A stretch of DNA of 64,000 nucleotides from Tubulanus polymorphus (GCF_964204645.1 NC_134034.1:8985414-9049413); one strand, 5' to 3'. Counted from the stretch's first letter, positions 49,791-62,264 are shown. Made by a program: numbers and translations. The notes: generated by a model from the sequence alone, not told the origin.

Positions 49791-52700
49791 AAACCTGAGC
49801 TTTTAGAATGATAGGTATATATATATTAATTATATTGGTGTAATAATTGTTTTAATAAGTAGTATACTATAGCGACGACATCAGACATATTTAGGCAATT
49901 TGAGTGATAATGTACACGGTATTTGAGGGTCTGCGACGAATGATTTATAGAAAGTTGAATAGCTGTAGTGCAGGTTCTAATAATAAGCCTAATATAGTCT
50001 TCACATCGCAATCAGTTGTTAGAATGCATCTTCCTTTTTCTTTACTTGATCTTGAGTGTTTGACTATAATTAACTATAATCAATATTACTTATTTCATTA
50101 TATAGCGCACTGCTGCAAATTGTAATCAGTGTGCTTTGCATGAGTATAAAATCAACACAAGCTGAAAGAATCGAAATTTAAATACGTGGATGATAAAAAT
50201 CAAGTTAAAAGGTGTAGGGACGGAGAGATCTGGCGAAGAAAAAAAAACAGTAATGGGCGCAAAATGGACCCTTGCCTAATCGCCCGACCTAAAACTACGG
50301 ACCAGACCTGAGTCAAATTAAGCGTGTTGATTTAAACTGGTTCTGGAAGTCAGTCACTTCGCTTGGTTTAAGTATGGACTCGTTTTAGATTCCATGGTTT
50401 AAGCATTGTTTAGTAACGAATGAATGTGTTTGAATTTGAATGTGAAATGAATTTGAACATGAAAATCTGCGCGCTCTTTGGTAAGCCATGCGTAAAATTT
50501 AAGTCGGACCTGATTCGAGCCAATTTAGCCCCGACAAATCGTCTCTATAGCTGCGATCACACGTGTATTTTTGGCCAGGGCCAAATTTGGCCCGACCAAA
50601 AACGTCGGACCAGGCCCGAGCACCAGACAAATGACTGCGTTTGAATTACAACTAGCACCGTAAATGATCCACTTCGCTTTGTTTGAGCATTGTTTAGTAT
50701 CGAGTGAATGGTTTGCGTGTGAACGCGCTCTCTAATTACCAAATTTGGCCCGAGCCTGATCGGTGCTAATTTGGCCCGGGCCAAATCGTCTCCGTGTGAT
50801 CGCGGCTTATGTGGGTCATGATTGTTGGGAGTAATCTTTCCCTTTATGTTTGCAAATTAGCCATTGTCCTAGTTTTAACTTCTGATTTGTACCCTGTATA
50901 GGGTTTATATTTCTGTTTGTACTCTTTCATAGAAATACGACAGATATCAAATGGAATCTTTGATTAAAGACACTGTAGACCGGTACACACTAATATGTCC
51001 ATCCATCCGACCTACGAGCGATCATGATGTGATAATTGCTCGTAAATCCGACAGCTACATTTTACAACTAGAAATATATTAGATCAGATTCCTAACAATA
51101 AAATCATTACTATTAAGAATATGTTATTGATTATGAATTAATTCAAAATGAATTGACAAAATATATTGCTTTGAATGGCCTTTAGATATTGGATAGGGCG
51201 ATTTTGAATTATTTTTGGGGAATTTTATCGAGAAGCTCAAACTCCCTAAGGCGATAAAGTGTTTAAGGCGGATCTTTCCCGATTATGATCCCACCATATG
51301 AATTGCTCACGAAACTACTATGTATAAACACCTCACAATTAACGTAATGACTCAGTGACGTCCTGTTGCACAAGCTATATTACACCATGATAAAAAGCCT
51401 ATGATAGTCGAGTAGGATTTCTCGATGTATAAATGCAGGGAGGGTTGGGAGCTTTATGTTCAATAACATTAGGTTCCAATGTTTGCTCTATGGATTTCAA
51501 AATAAAAGAAAAATCTACGTTTAAACGTGATATCTGTTGATATATCGGGGAATCTCTGCAATAAAATTGGACGATTTCAAAAATATTACAAAATGAGCAA
51601 ATTGCGATTCTTAGTGATTTTTGCTAACAGTATGGATTCTAGCGTATACGCGGATTTGTGTGTTATGTAATAAGTATCGTAGCGAATAATCAAAGTATCT
51701 ACTGTAGCTAGATATGACAATTAAATATCCCCCAGAATATCTCCTTCAAAATACCTTGATCCGTTCAAAAAAGATCACCTGGTAAAGATTTCCTATGTAG
51801 AAATCTAAAAAATCTAAACCCTACGTAAACATGGTAAACATACCCTGGGTAAAAATCCCCCAAATATTCATACTTGGTGATTGTCAAGAACATGTCAAAG
51901 CACGATGTTTCTCGAATTTGCAATGAGACTGAAATATGTTTGAACTTTTAAATGAAATCTTTCGTTGCGATAAATTCTTACGGATAAAATAAATTGTAAG
52001 AATTAATAAGAGTAATAAACTTTTATTTGTAATATCTTAAGATTCGAACTGGAATATTTTTGAATTTCAGCTGTGCGATGCCATGAATTATTAGAAATAA
52101 CGTACTTTTGATATTAAATATTTTAGATTCAAGCTAGTGTTATATATTTGAAATGTGCGATGAACCCCTTCACTAAGCTGTGCAATAACTACATGTATAT
52201 GTACTAATTTAGTATCAATGAAGGGTTAATTTGTAGTATGTTTTAATTTAAATAGCATAGTTTGTATGGGCATATTGATATCCTTACGGTGTTCGACAGT
52301 AAAATATGAATAAATTGGATATACGTATCAATAATACGAATTAATTGACCTTAAGATTGTATCTACTTATAATCCCTTCAAAGGGAGGGGATTACCTAAT
52401 TTGAAGAATTGGGGATTTTTACCGAGGGGATTTTTACTCGCTTACTTAGATGTTTTGAATTATTGACTTAGTTGTTTTATTAAGTTTAAGTTAATCACTA
52501 GTAAGTTTATTCATTGACCACTTGCATGATAGTTCTCGATATATTCACTATATGCAATGAAATGAAATGTAAGTTCATCACATTTCTGAATTCATTAATA
52601 CCGATTTTAACTGTTTTAAGCCCCATGAAAAATATGTGATGTCATTATATTGAAAGCTTAATGTTTTATTAACATTGGCAGTAGTTCTCATAAATTTTCC

Positions 52701-53216
52701 TTGGCCTTTTTTTCCGTGGCCATTTTAACCTTGGCCATTTTTTCCTGGACAAATTACCTTGGCCATTTTTTCCTTGGCCATTCTTTCCTGGCCATTTTTC
52801 CTTGGCCATTTTTCCAACATTCTGGGTTTTTTTTACAACTAACCCTTAGCAATCCACTGTAATGAACAATTTACTTTGTTTTGCTAAATTAACTACTTGT
52901 AATCAATTCACTATAGAACTGTGGTCGATCCTAACAAAGAGTCCGGCGTGCTATTCTAAACTTCAGTGGACAAAAATCTCTTTCTAAAAATTATATTGCT
53001 AAGATATTCTTAGTCTTCATCCTTCAGCATGAACTCTAGGCCTGGATATATTTCGGATTCATTAAATGGTATCATGTGTGTGTAGAACGTTTGGGCGAAG
53101 GTATTATCCCCCTGGATCACGCGTAAAACAAACAGAAAACATATTTTCATACATAGGTCATCGCATTATAGAAATTGAACTGATGACAAGTTGTATTAAA
53201 TCTCTATAGATCAAAC
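49791..53216. other. Non-coding interior of the inverted-repeat structure, left part
   Basis: No genes are recognised. There are GGCCAAATTTGGCCCG-type words in two copies (50560-50780), a stretch at 51780-52260 similar in the same orientation to 55780-56420, and a minisatellite at about 52690-52815 with CCTTGGCCATTTTT repeats. Weak inverted similarity with 56800-56950 (AAACACCT..CACAAT) suggests an older, decayed palindrome. Confidence 0.5.
52690..52815 (+). repeat. CCTTGGCCATTTTT minisatellite
   Basis: About eight imperfect copies of a 14-17-base unit TTTTCCTTGGCCATT in tandem. Confidence 0.7.
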
Positions 53217-53455
53217 ACCGGTTCCTGAACTTCGCTGAAAAAGCTGAAACACTGAAAAGCTGAAACGCTGAAATAAAAACGCTGAAATTTCAGGGAATTA
53301 CCGAAAAACGCCGAAATTTCAGGGAATTCCCGAAAAACGCTGAAATCGTGCTAGGTACCGACAATACACGTTTTGAAATGTTTTCCGGGCCGGTGTCCGC
53401 TGACGAGTCCTGAACCGTGTTTTATGCTCTACCTTCGGTTACAGAGACATGCCCG
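53217..53455 (+). repeat. Inner inverted repeat, left arm
   Basis: About 240 bases (CCGGTTCCTGAACTTCGC ... TCGGTTACAGAGACA) pair with 55350-55586 in inverted orientation. The arm is made of repeats such as CGCTGAAATTTCAGGGAATT. The pair flanks about 1.9 kb without a gene, as in a non-autonomous foldback element. Confidence 0.85.
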
Positions 53456-55349
53456 AAGGTCGTCGTCATGATCGACTTGATCGATTGCGGATTGCGTGGA
53501 TTGTTAGATGTGTTTTTTGCCATAGTTTTATGTGCATATACCGGTACGATCTAACAATGAAGTTATCACTTCATTTGAATAAATTCTTAATCACAGTAAT
53601 ATTAATTCACAATATTTTTTCTTATGTTTGGTGATTTCTTGCAACTTATCATTGCCAAGTCTCATACAAGTAGTAGCTGAATGAAAGTACAGTTGGGTTA
53701 TCAGGCTGAACCTGATAACCCAAATTAAGTGCTAGCATGGAACTAATGATTATTTTGATTCTATTTTCGGTGTCATTGAAATTCGTTAATAAAGGTTCAA
53801 CCGTCATAGTATACTGTACTTAGCATTGCTACAATTGGGTGCCATATTTCTACAAGGAGGAAGGAATCTTTAAGTGTCTTTGTTCCCGGGTAGGGTACGG
53901 GGTAAAACCTGGTTTACTTTCTCTTTCGACTTGCCGGAGACTACTATCTGCAATGTATTGCATGCTTTGATGTGTCTGGCCTATAGGAGTCGAACGATAT
54001 TTTTTTCCCATACACAGGCATGGCTTTAGTGTAGATGAAGGCTAGGCACTGCACATTGTGGATTGACTGGAACTCTTAACTCACAAAATTAAACGAGTCA
54101 ACAAGAAAGATCCAATAATTGGACATTTGTCTAACTATATTATTTAACAGCTTGAAATAATACATAACACATTCTGCAAGAGTATACAAAGGAAATCAGT
54201 TCTTACATTATATCAGAATCAATAGTTCGCTTAACTAGAATTCTGGTTCCATTGCTTCATATTCTAATGAAATCCACTAGTATACCTTAGAATATCGCTT
54301 AGCTTAAGACTAAAAAATTGGTACCAGGAAACAGGGAAGAAAAGTGGGTGTACTGTACATCCGCAATTGACTTATTTCTCTCTGGTTGAATCAAGTTATA
54401 ATTGAAATAGCATTCGAATAGCCATTTTATTTTTAAAAATTGTGTCATTCAGCTATCCTGCTGCAAATTTCGCAGTTGAAGTTTACTGGTGCCATCTGAT
54501 TTCTCAGTATCTCAAAAAATTTGCACATTCTAAGCCTGAATCTAAAAATAGAAAAAGGTGCATTTTAGTCGGATATAAAAGAATAGTGGCTAATACACCC
54601 TGGACTATATAGCCTATGGGGTGGGCCTAGTTTGAAAGCACTGAGGTCCGAGAGAACAGCACTTAGTAAATAAATACTGAAATTAAACTTACAAAACACC
54701 CAGTACTTGAGATGATGTACTTGACAAGAAGTGTCACAAGCTAAGCAAATCAACTTTGTCTATGACTCCTCCTTTTATAGATTCAGTAGTAGTCTAAAAA
54801 TAAGAATCGGTACATTTTTCTAACGGTTGGTATGTCATTTCTTCAAAAAAACTAATTATTATCACGCCACAGCAAATAAATTATTCACAGTTGTTGAATG
54901 GTTAGCCCGATTTAGATTAATTGGTTGACGCTAATCAGTATGACCCATACGTAGGGGCCTACTGCATGCCATTGGCGTCGATCCATTCCATTCCATTCCA
55001 CAGTGAATTAAAAAGAAATTTAGTTAGATCCCTTTTGTCCAAAAGCTGCATCATTTATATAACTAGCTGTCAAATTTAATTTACCTCCTTCAGAGAATAC
55101 CATAGTGACATAGTCCGTCGCCCATCAACGTGTTGACAAAAGAAAAGTTGCTCCATGTTTTATACATGAACGTTCAAATAAGATATTTTGCGTCTTGCAG
55201 GGAATATTGAGCATAGTGTTTAAGTTGGCTTGCACGGATTGTGAATGGGTTTTCCTCATTATGCTGCCTGTATGCATTAAAAATCCGGATTTCAAGCGAA
55301 TTAATTTGTCCAACAAGTGGCCCTCTAAAAGTATACTCCACACATACTG
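53456..55349. other. Interior of the inner inverted repeat, no gene
   Basis: I see no conserved coding frame. TTGGGTTATCAGG/CCTGATAACCCAA near 53694-53721 is a small hairpin. The interior looks like unrelated AT-rich sequence. Confidence 0.5.
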
Positions 55350-55586
55350 TCCATGCGTGTCTCTGTAACCGAAGGTAGAGACTAAAACACGGTTCAGGAC
55401 TCGGCAGCGGACACCGGCCCGGAAAATATTTCAAAACGTGTATTGTTGGTACCTAGCACGATTTCAGCGTTTTTCGGGAATTCCCTGAAATTTCGGCGTT
55501 TTTCGGAAATTCCCTGTAATTTCAGCGTTTTCATTTCAGCGTTTCAGTGATTCAGCTTTTTCAGCGAAGTTCAGGAACCGGATCAA
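55350..55586 (-). repeat. Inner inverted repeat, right arm
   Basis: This is the reverse complement of 53217-53455 with small indels. Short ORFs at 55125-55434 fall partly on it and have no domain. Confidence 0.85.
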
Positions 55587-57929
55587 ACACTGTTAAGGAA
55601 AATGCATTATGTGTGTTGTTTCTATATAACTACTATCGACTGTGCGCCTCGGGCTCAGTCAACTCGCCATCTTCATGATTGAAATATTTGATTAGGCAGT
55701 CCTATCAAAAGTGGCGTAAATTCATACAAGCGAATAATTTGTTGTTTCCAAAGGTTTTTGTTACCGGCTCGTCTACACGGTAATGGTCGAAATTCCCCGG
55801 TAAAAATCCCCTAAGAATACCAATTAAAGAGCATTATGATTTGCTGCCGCTGGTATGTTTTCGTTTGTATTGCAAAATTAAGTCCAAAATAACTGGAATC
55901 GTTTTAAAGGATTTCTGTGAAAATTTTCAATTTTTCCCCACACTTCAACAAGTGCCTTTCAAATCAAGATCGATTCCTCATGCGTAAAAACGATTGAAGC
56001 AATTTTTGCAGTTTTATTTATTTATGGTTTGATACGTCAAGATTTCAGTAAAAAGGGCAACATCATCGTTTATGTTAGCGAAGCTTGGTATACAAGCAAG
56101 CTGACAATAACAAGCCACTGAATTTTATCGGTTTAGGCTTTGTATAGCTCATTATCTATAGAAAGTCAGTGATTAAGTCCTAAGTAAATATTGCTCAATT
56201 AAATAGAATTCATTATGACAATGTACAAGCGATGACAGGCCTATGAGGCACCCGTAAATCAAAAATGTATTTCACGGATTTTGCTGTGCGATGCGATAAA
56301 TTATTGAAACTTTTTATTTGAAATATCTTTGAAATACTATTGAAATTTGAAATATTATTTTACCAGTGCGATAACTTTTAGTATTAGTTTAGTACTAATG
56401 AAGTATTTCAATCTTTGGATAAACGTTGGAAAAATGGCAAGGGGAAAATTGCCGCTAAATAAACATTAGAATTTGCAAGTTTTGTAATAACTTTGAATTG
56501 TTAAATTTTACTGGACATTGGTGTATGCTGAATATCACGAACAACGAAACATATATCTCATAAAAACGTTGATTGTCTTTTTCAACTTTCATCATTTCAA
56601 TAACAATCAATCGATTTTTAAGTCGATTTAATTACCAGGATAGCGACTATATGCGTTTGTGCTTTTAATCAACTAGTTTCCGAATCCGTGGTATGTCAAT
56701 CAAATAATAATTTTTAAGTCGAGAAAAAGTAAGATGCATTCTATCAACTAATTTCAATGTAAAGACTATAATGCTTCCTATATGAATCAATACTAAAGCA
56801 TTCATACCGCAGGCCACTTAATCTTAAGCTTGATTGTGAGAGGTGTTTAAACATAATGGTCACATGGGTAATTGAATGGTTGTGTCACAAAGGGAGAAAT
56901 CTGCCTTAGACATAACATCCCGATATCTGGAGTTCTGGGCTTAGTAACGCATGTTTAGAATGAATTTTATCCAATATTTTTGTAACATAATGTTTTCTCT
57001 CTGCAAATTCCTGACGTTTTCTGGGTGCTAACGTTCAGTGGCTAGTAGGCTGGATTGTATTTTCCCTTATTTCATAGATCTCCATGCATATAAACTTGAA
57101 CTGAACTGAATGGGAACTGAGTTCGGTTAGGAGTAAAAACCTCCTTATCAACTCCTATTTCTGAATTGTATATAAAGGAGTGAAGAAAGAAACAAACCCT
57201 CATACCGAATACACTTTTACGTATAAATGAGAATAATGCTCACTAGGACAATGGCTAATTTGCGACCGTAAATGAAAGAAATACGACTCGAATAATTTTT
57301 TTTATCATGCGTGACACGCGAATCTCCTATTAACGCTAGTAATGAGAGAAGAATCCACACGAATGAAATGTATCAGCTTCATGATGATCTTTGATCTTTA
57401 ATCCTTGAATGACCATTCTTAATTAACACAAAACACTTAATATAAATTATTTGTATCGATTACTATAGAATTTCCATTTAAAGAATGCATTTATCAAATT
57501 ACGTCCATTGACTCCGAAAATGAAACTTTAAACCCGTAAATTAGCTAAACTCGTGCCGTTAAGCTATTTAGATTTATCGCAGTCTAGTGAAAATTTGTAA
57601 GCAGTCCTAATATATTCCCTGTATAATCAAAACTTAATTTCTATGTTATGCACGTGTTTTAATTACGATTTCCCCTCTACATGTTTATCGGGAAGGGCCT
57701 GATTACAATCTGATTACAATTGATTGTCAACAAAGTTATAGCAATTTACTGTTAGACAAAGAAAATACAAAATCTATTTAGTTTTCTAAAATTGTATGTA
57801 GGCCTATGTCTCATACCGTCTCATTACCTCGAACACTGTGTATCGTATCACTCGAAATTCATAAATCTACCGGCTTTATGGCTTAAAAAAAACTAATTAC
57901 ACCCAAAACACCTATCTTTCTAAAATTTC
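55587..57929. other. Non-coding interior, right part
   Basis: No gene is recognised. 55780-56420 resembles 51780-52260 in the same orientation (GGTAAAAATCCCCYAA, GCTGTGCGATGC.AT.AATTATT). Confidence 0.5.
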
Positions 57930-58615
57930 AGGTTATAGCGTTTAGTGGTGGGAGGAAAAATTCCTCCCTAAATCAATATACTTTGAATCTAAGACTCGGG
58001 TTCATTTTCCTTCAGTTGACAAATGAAAATATTTCGAATATCAGACCAGGTCCATTTTCCTTCGTTTGACCATGGACGTATAAACTAGATTATACGTCCA
58101 TGGTTTGACATAGGGAGGAACATTCCTCCCGACGTCGATACTTTGAATATCAGACCTGAAGGTCAAATTCTCTTCGTTTGACCTTGGGAGGAATATTCCT
58201 CCCAAAGTCAATTGTTAAAGTATCGGACCCCATGGTCAAGTTTCCATCGATTGACATTGGGAGGAATATTCCTCCCGCAGTCAATTTTCACAATAGCGGT
58301 CCTCTTAATTGGTGACACTCAAAGAACGCGCGGCTCAGATTTCTATTGTGCGCCTATCGCGCGCTGCGCGTGAATCACTTACGTAATCTTTTCTGTAAAT
58401 GTGAAGACCTAGGGGGCATTATGTTCTCTAAAGCCCAATATTATCCCAAATTCCGGACTGTTAATAGGTTGATTTTACAGCAGAGTCGACATGTTTCAAC
58501 AATTTTTAACTGTTCATTTATGAATATTTGAGGACTTATGAACTAAAAATTAGTTAAATTTTTGATACATTTTGAGAAAGTCACAAAACATTTGAGACTG
58601 CGTTAAAAACAAATG
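57930..58615 (-). repeat. Outer inverted repeat, right arm
   Basis: This is the reverse complement of 49205-49790. It carries an extra palindrome CCATGGACGTATAA/TTATACGTCCATGG (about 58071-58104) inside a 73-base unit, not present in the left arm, which looks like a later small insertion or foldback. Confidence 0.85.
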
Positions 58616-59046
58616 ACATTCGCTAGCCACTCATGAGGTATCTAACCATATGTATCATATATCATCGGAAAGCTTATGGCACCATCTACATCGGTATGTT
58701 GAGATAATTTCGTTTTCCCAAACCCCTAAGAAATAATTAGCGAATATGTACCTCGAAAGTCGTTAGTTTTGGCCTAACCGGTTTTCAGCAGCCAACCAGG
58801 CGCAGACGACTGACAAATTTCAACTTGTGACTACATATAGATCTTCAAAACCTGGTTGAGAATACATTAGAACGAAGTGGGCTCGAATCCCGTTATCCGT
58901 TTTCTCTACGGAACTGCGCGCGTACAGCTGGTCGTATTCGGTTAGTTTTCTATGAGAATGAACAAAGCAGGTGCGCGCACTTATTGTGCTGCCATCAATC
59001 GGTTTTCAAAAGAGGCTCAGAAAATCAATATTAATTGTTGACAAAT

Positions 59047-61437
59047 TCTGTATCTACTCTACGAGACGTTGCCGGCCGTGGTCTCCTGGAGGGGGCCCAT
59101 AATATCTACGGCGATACGCTCCATGGGTGCTCCTACGTTGTAAATCTGAAGTTCAGCCTGAAATTTCTTTGCCGGGGGTTTCTTCCGAGGACAGAGCTCA
59201 CATTGCTTCACCCATAACTCAATATCTTCTCTCATCCCGGGCCAGTAATACCTCTGTTGTAACTTGGAAAAAGTTTTCTCGATCCGAAAAGTTTTCTCGA
59301 ACTGATAAGTCGACAAGGCTTCCAGCCAACGGGCAATTTGACCTTCGGGTTCCTTCAGATTCATCAGCCAACAGAGGGCGCTGTGATCAGTGCGGAGGAG
59401 AAAATCTTGTCCGTAGAGATAGTGCTTAAAATGCTTCACGAAGAACACGACCGCCAATAATTCACGCCGAGTCACGCAGTAGTTCTGTTCCGCGCGGTTG
59501 AGCGTGCGACTTCCAAATGCGATCGGGCGTTCCTAATTTTCTTGCACCTGACTCAACACGCCTCCGATGGCGAAGGCACTAGCGTCGGAATCCAATATAT
59601 ACGGGTCCGTGACATTCGGGTATGCTAGGATGGGTGCGTTGGTCAACTTCTCTTTCAGCTCCCGGAAAGCTTGCTCCTGCTAGTCCCCCCAGATAAAATC
59701 TTGGTCTTTAGCCGTGAGTCTGTGGAGGCTGCCCGCGATCTTCGCGAAACCAGCGACGAATCTCCTGTAATAAGTTGCAAGGCCCAAGAAACTACGAACT
59801 TCCTTGACATTTCTGGGCGTTGGCCAATCCCGTATACACTGGATCTTGGACGGGTCTGTCTGTATGCCCTCGTGACTAACCACGTGCCCGAGAAAAACTA
59901 CCGACCGCTGGAAAAGCGAGCACTTGCGGGGTTTAAGTTTGAGTCCGGCTTCTTCCAATTTACTGAAGATGAGGTCCAACCGTTCGACCATCTCTTTAAC
60001 GGAGCTACTAAACACCAACACGTCGTCGAGGTATATTAAACAAATCTCCCACTGGAGCCCAGTTAAGACCATTTCCATCAATCTTTCGAAGGTTCCCGGA
60101 GCTCCGGATATACCGAAAGGAAGAACAGTGAACTCCCACAATCCACTCTGCGTAATGAAGGCGGACTTCTGTTTCGCGTCCTCGCTCAACGCAACTTGCC
60201 AATAACCGGAATTCAGATCTAGGGTGCTAAACCAGACGGCGCCTCCCAGACATTCCAGCGAACGATTGATATTCGGGATAGCCATGCTTTCTATGGTCGT
60301 TACTTCGTTTAGTCGGCGATAGTCCACGCAGAAACGTGTGCTTCCGTCTTTCTTGGTCACCAATACAATCGGGGACGACCAGGGGGACCGGGACCTCTCT
60401 ATCAACCCGCGGCGATGCATGTCTTCGATCAAATTCTCTGTTTCCTTGCGTTTGGTCAGGGGAGGAAGTCTCGGCGCCTGTCGTATGGGTGGGTGATTCC
60501 CGGTGTCCACCTCATGGGTGACCAAATCTGTCCTTCCCAGGTCTTCATCGGTTTCCGAAAAAGCTGAAGCATGTTTAATCAGTAGCTCCGCCACCAAGGG
60601 AGCGTCTTCCTGGCTGAGATTCTTTACGCTGGCTTGATACAGTTCTTTCAGGTGTTCTGGAATGTCGTGGTTCGCATTAGGTTCTTCGGATTCCGAGTTC
60701 TTTTCTTCCATCTCAACGGTTCGAATCGTGGACACGGTATTGAGTCTTCCCAGGACTGTAGACTGCGGAAGAAGGATAGGGCTGTATCCCAAATTCATCA
60801 CTCGAACACAAGTGGAACTCCGCTCTCGAGTGTCGACCAGTGTTCGGGCCACAGCCAGATCTCCGCCCTCGTATCGTCCTGTACCCTCGATGATACCAAA
60901 CGATGGAATATCGGAATCCCCAGAGATAGAAGTGGGTATGACCATCTGGTGTCGAGCTGGTATTTCTACCGCTTCCAGGGTCCTCGCTAATAATTCGGTT
61001 TCGGGTTCTAATGAATTCTTCGTGTGGCAGACGATCTCTTCGTTACCGCAAAATAGCAACGAATTACCCACATCCAGGTACGAGCCGGTTCGTTTCAGAA
61101 AGTCCATCCCCAAAATCCCGTCGCCAGCGATATCCGCGATGATGACGTCAATCCATAACGGTTTTTGACCTAACGGGAAGGTCAAAGTGGTTACCCCACC
61201 AACAGTTATTTTGCTGTTACTTGGTCCGAAAAGTTTCAAGTCGGATGGTTTGAGCCGTAGTCGGTGTGACTTGGGTATAGCTTCGTATGCGGCTCTTCAG
61301 AGTATAGTTCGGCAGGCACCAGTATCTACCAAGAGGGCCATCTGAACTTGTCCTTTCTCGGTAATTATGTAAAGTCCATTATCGGCGATTTTATCGGGGT
61401 GGCAATTAGCAATTCGGACGATGTTTGTTGGAGGGGG
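59047..61437 (-). pseudogene. Gypsy pol: protease, reverse transcriptase, RNase H, integrase N-terminus, broken
   Basis: Protease LVDTGA is near 61325, followed by a TGA at 61297-61299. The reverse transcriptase frame at 59680-61239 shows FCVDYRRLN, YWQVAL and YLDDVLVFSS (YxDD active site). Further stops lie at 59680-59682 and 59533-59535. RNase H residues (TRRELLAVVFFVKHF, LRTDHSAL) run into an integrase zinc region (YYWPGM...CELC) after an apparent internal deletion at a repeated AAAAGTTTTCTCGA. The frame ends where the 15.4-kb insertion begins; the rest of integrase is at 42711-43620. The element is not autonomous. Confidence 0.88.
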
Positions 61438-61451
61438 CTGCTCAATTTGAT

Positions 61452-61835
61452 CTACTGTCTCCGGCCCACGCCCCCTGGCACCGGAGAGGAAGCATTTCCC
61501 GGGCGATTTTGATTGCAGTTGCGCGAAATGTGACCTGGTTGTCCGCAGCTGTAGCAGGTGATGCGAGACTGGTAATTGGTGGGCGCTGACTGCCTGGGTG
61601 GTGAAGTTGTGTCCTCGTCCTCCTCCTCGGCCGCGGTCTCCATCGGCTCCTCGTCATCAGAAGATCCAAGGTCGGGGGTTACCTGAGGCCCGTCTCCTCC
61701 ACTCAAAAGGGTCGTAGTCTCATATTCTACCTCTCCGTCAGAGACGACGGTTTTGTCCGTATTATTACTATCAGTCATCTTGCTGGCTAGAGGAAGGGGA
61801 AAGTCGTTAGGTCGGAAAATGAACGGTATAGTCAT
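61452..61835 (-). CDS. Short Gypsy gag remnant with CCHC zinc knuckle
   Basis: This 127-aa frame has an acidic, Ser/Glu/Asp-rich centre and one zinc knuckle ITCYSCGQPGHISRNC near residue 92-107. It stops in GVGRRQ, while the overlapping frame continues toward the protease, so a frame change joins gag to pol here. No matrix or capsid region is seen, and only about 240 bases separate this ATG from the putative primer-binding site. Gag is therefore either deleted at its 5' part or unusually small. Confidence 0.6.
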   Translation of the reverse strand: MTIPFIFRPNDFPLPLASKMTDSNNTDKTVVSDGEVEYETTTLLSGGDGPQVTPDLGSSDDEEPMETAAEEEDEDTTSPPRQSAPTNYQSRITCYSCGQPGHISRNCNQNRPGNASSPVPGGVGRRQ

Positions 61836-62056
61836 GAGGGTTGCCTACGGGAACGAGCAAGAGAAATTTTAACAGGTTATCAAGAGCAACGAGCAACCTT
61901 CAACACGTGTAACATGACACAAAATAAATATGAATCAATGTTCTTTAACTAAAAGAGAGTGAGATATCCGAGTCCGAACAGTTGAGGGCTGGCATCCGGG
62001 TCTCAACGTCGTTCCCATCCGCGTCAGTTCTTCTTTGTGTTTCTCGAAGTATCCCA

Positions 62057-62071
62057 CCGCTGCCACCACTT
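62057..62071 (-). promoter_or_regulatory. Gypsy primer-binding site position
   Basis: Directly inside the 5' LTR end (…GGTTACA on the minus strand) the sequence reads AAGTGGTGGCAGCGG, as expected for a tRNA-primed minus-strand start. The matching tRNA was not identified. Confidence 0.45.
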
Positions 62072-62264
62072 TGTAACCGAATAGGCCGGGCACAGTAACC
62101 GACTGGCTCTCCGGGCCAGATTTTCAACACAAGGGCTGCGCCAGACAATATACTGCCGCTCAGTACTGACCCACAGCTTGGCCTCCCTTGCGCAAGGCCG
62201 GGCCAAATAACCTCGTCGGGGATCCCCTCTACACGTCGTGCCTCCTATTGGTTCCAGGTGGGTC
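62072..62264 (-). repeat. Remaining 3' part of the Gypsy 5' LTR, cut by P3
   Basis: These 193 bases align without gaps to 22968-23160 with about four substitutions by eye. The LTR stops where P3 begins. The last six bases, TGGGTC, are the expected P3 target-site duplication, but its other copy lies outside the window. Confidence 0.8.

Larger units (their letters stand above)
43624..59047. mobile_element. Insertion of about 15.4 kb into the Gypsy pol gene
   Basis: The two halves of one Gypsy integrase end here on either side. The junctions carry a short inverted pair (CGTAGAG at about 43625, CTCTACG at about 59050) and share CGA, so exact ends and duplication length are uncertain. The interior holds a decayed transposase-like gene, a 185-base tandem array and two nested inverted-repeat pairs. 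It may be one large DNA transposon or several nested ones. Confidence 0.55.

Noticed and set aside
49287-58531. Matching 61-codon ORFs at both ends of the foldback
   Set aside because: They are identical because the arms are inverted copies. The frame is short and has no recognisable motif.
60008-61168. Several ORFs opposite to and overlapping Gypsy pol
   Set aside because: They are shadows of the reverse transcriptase and protease frames in GC-rich sequence.
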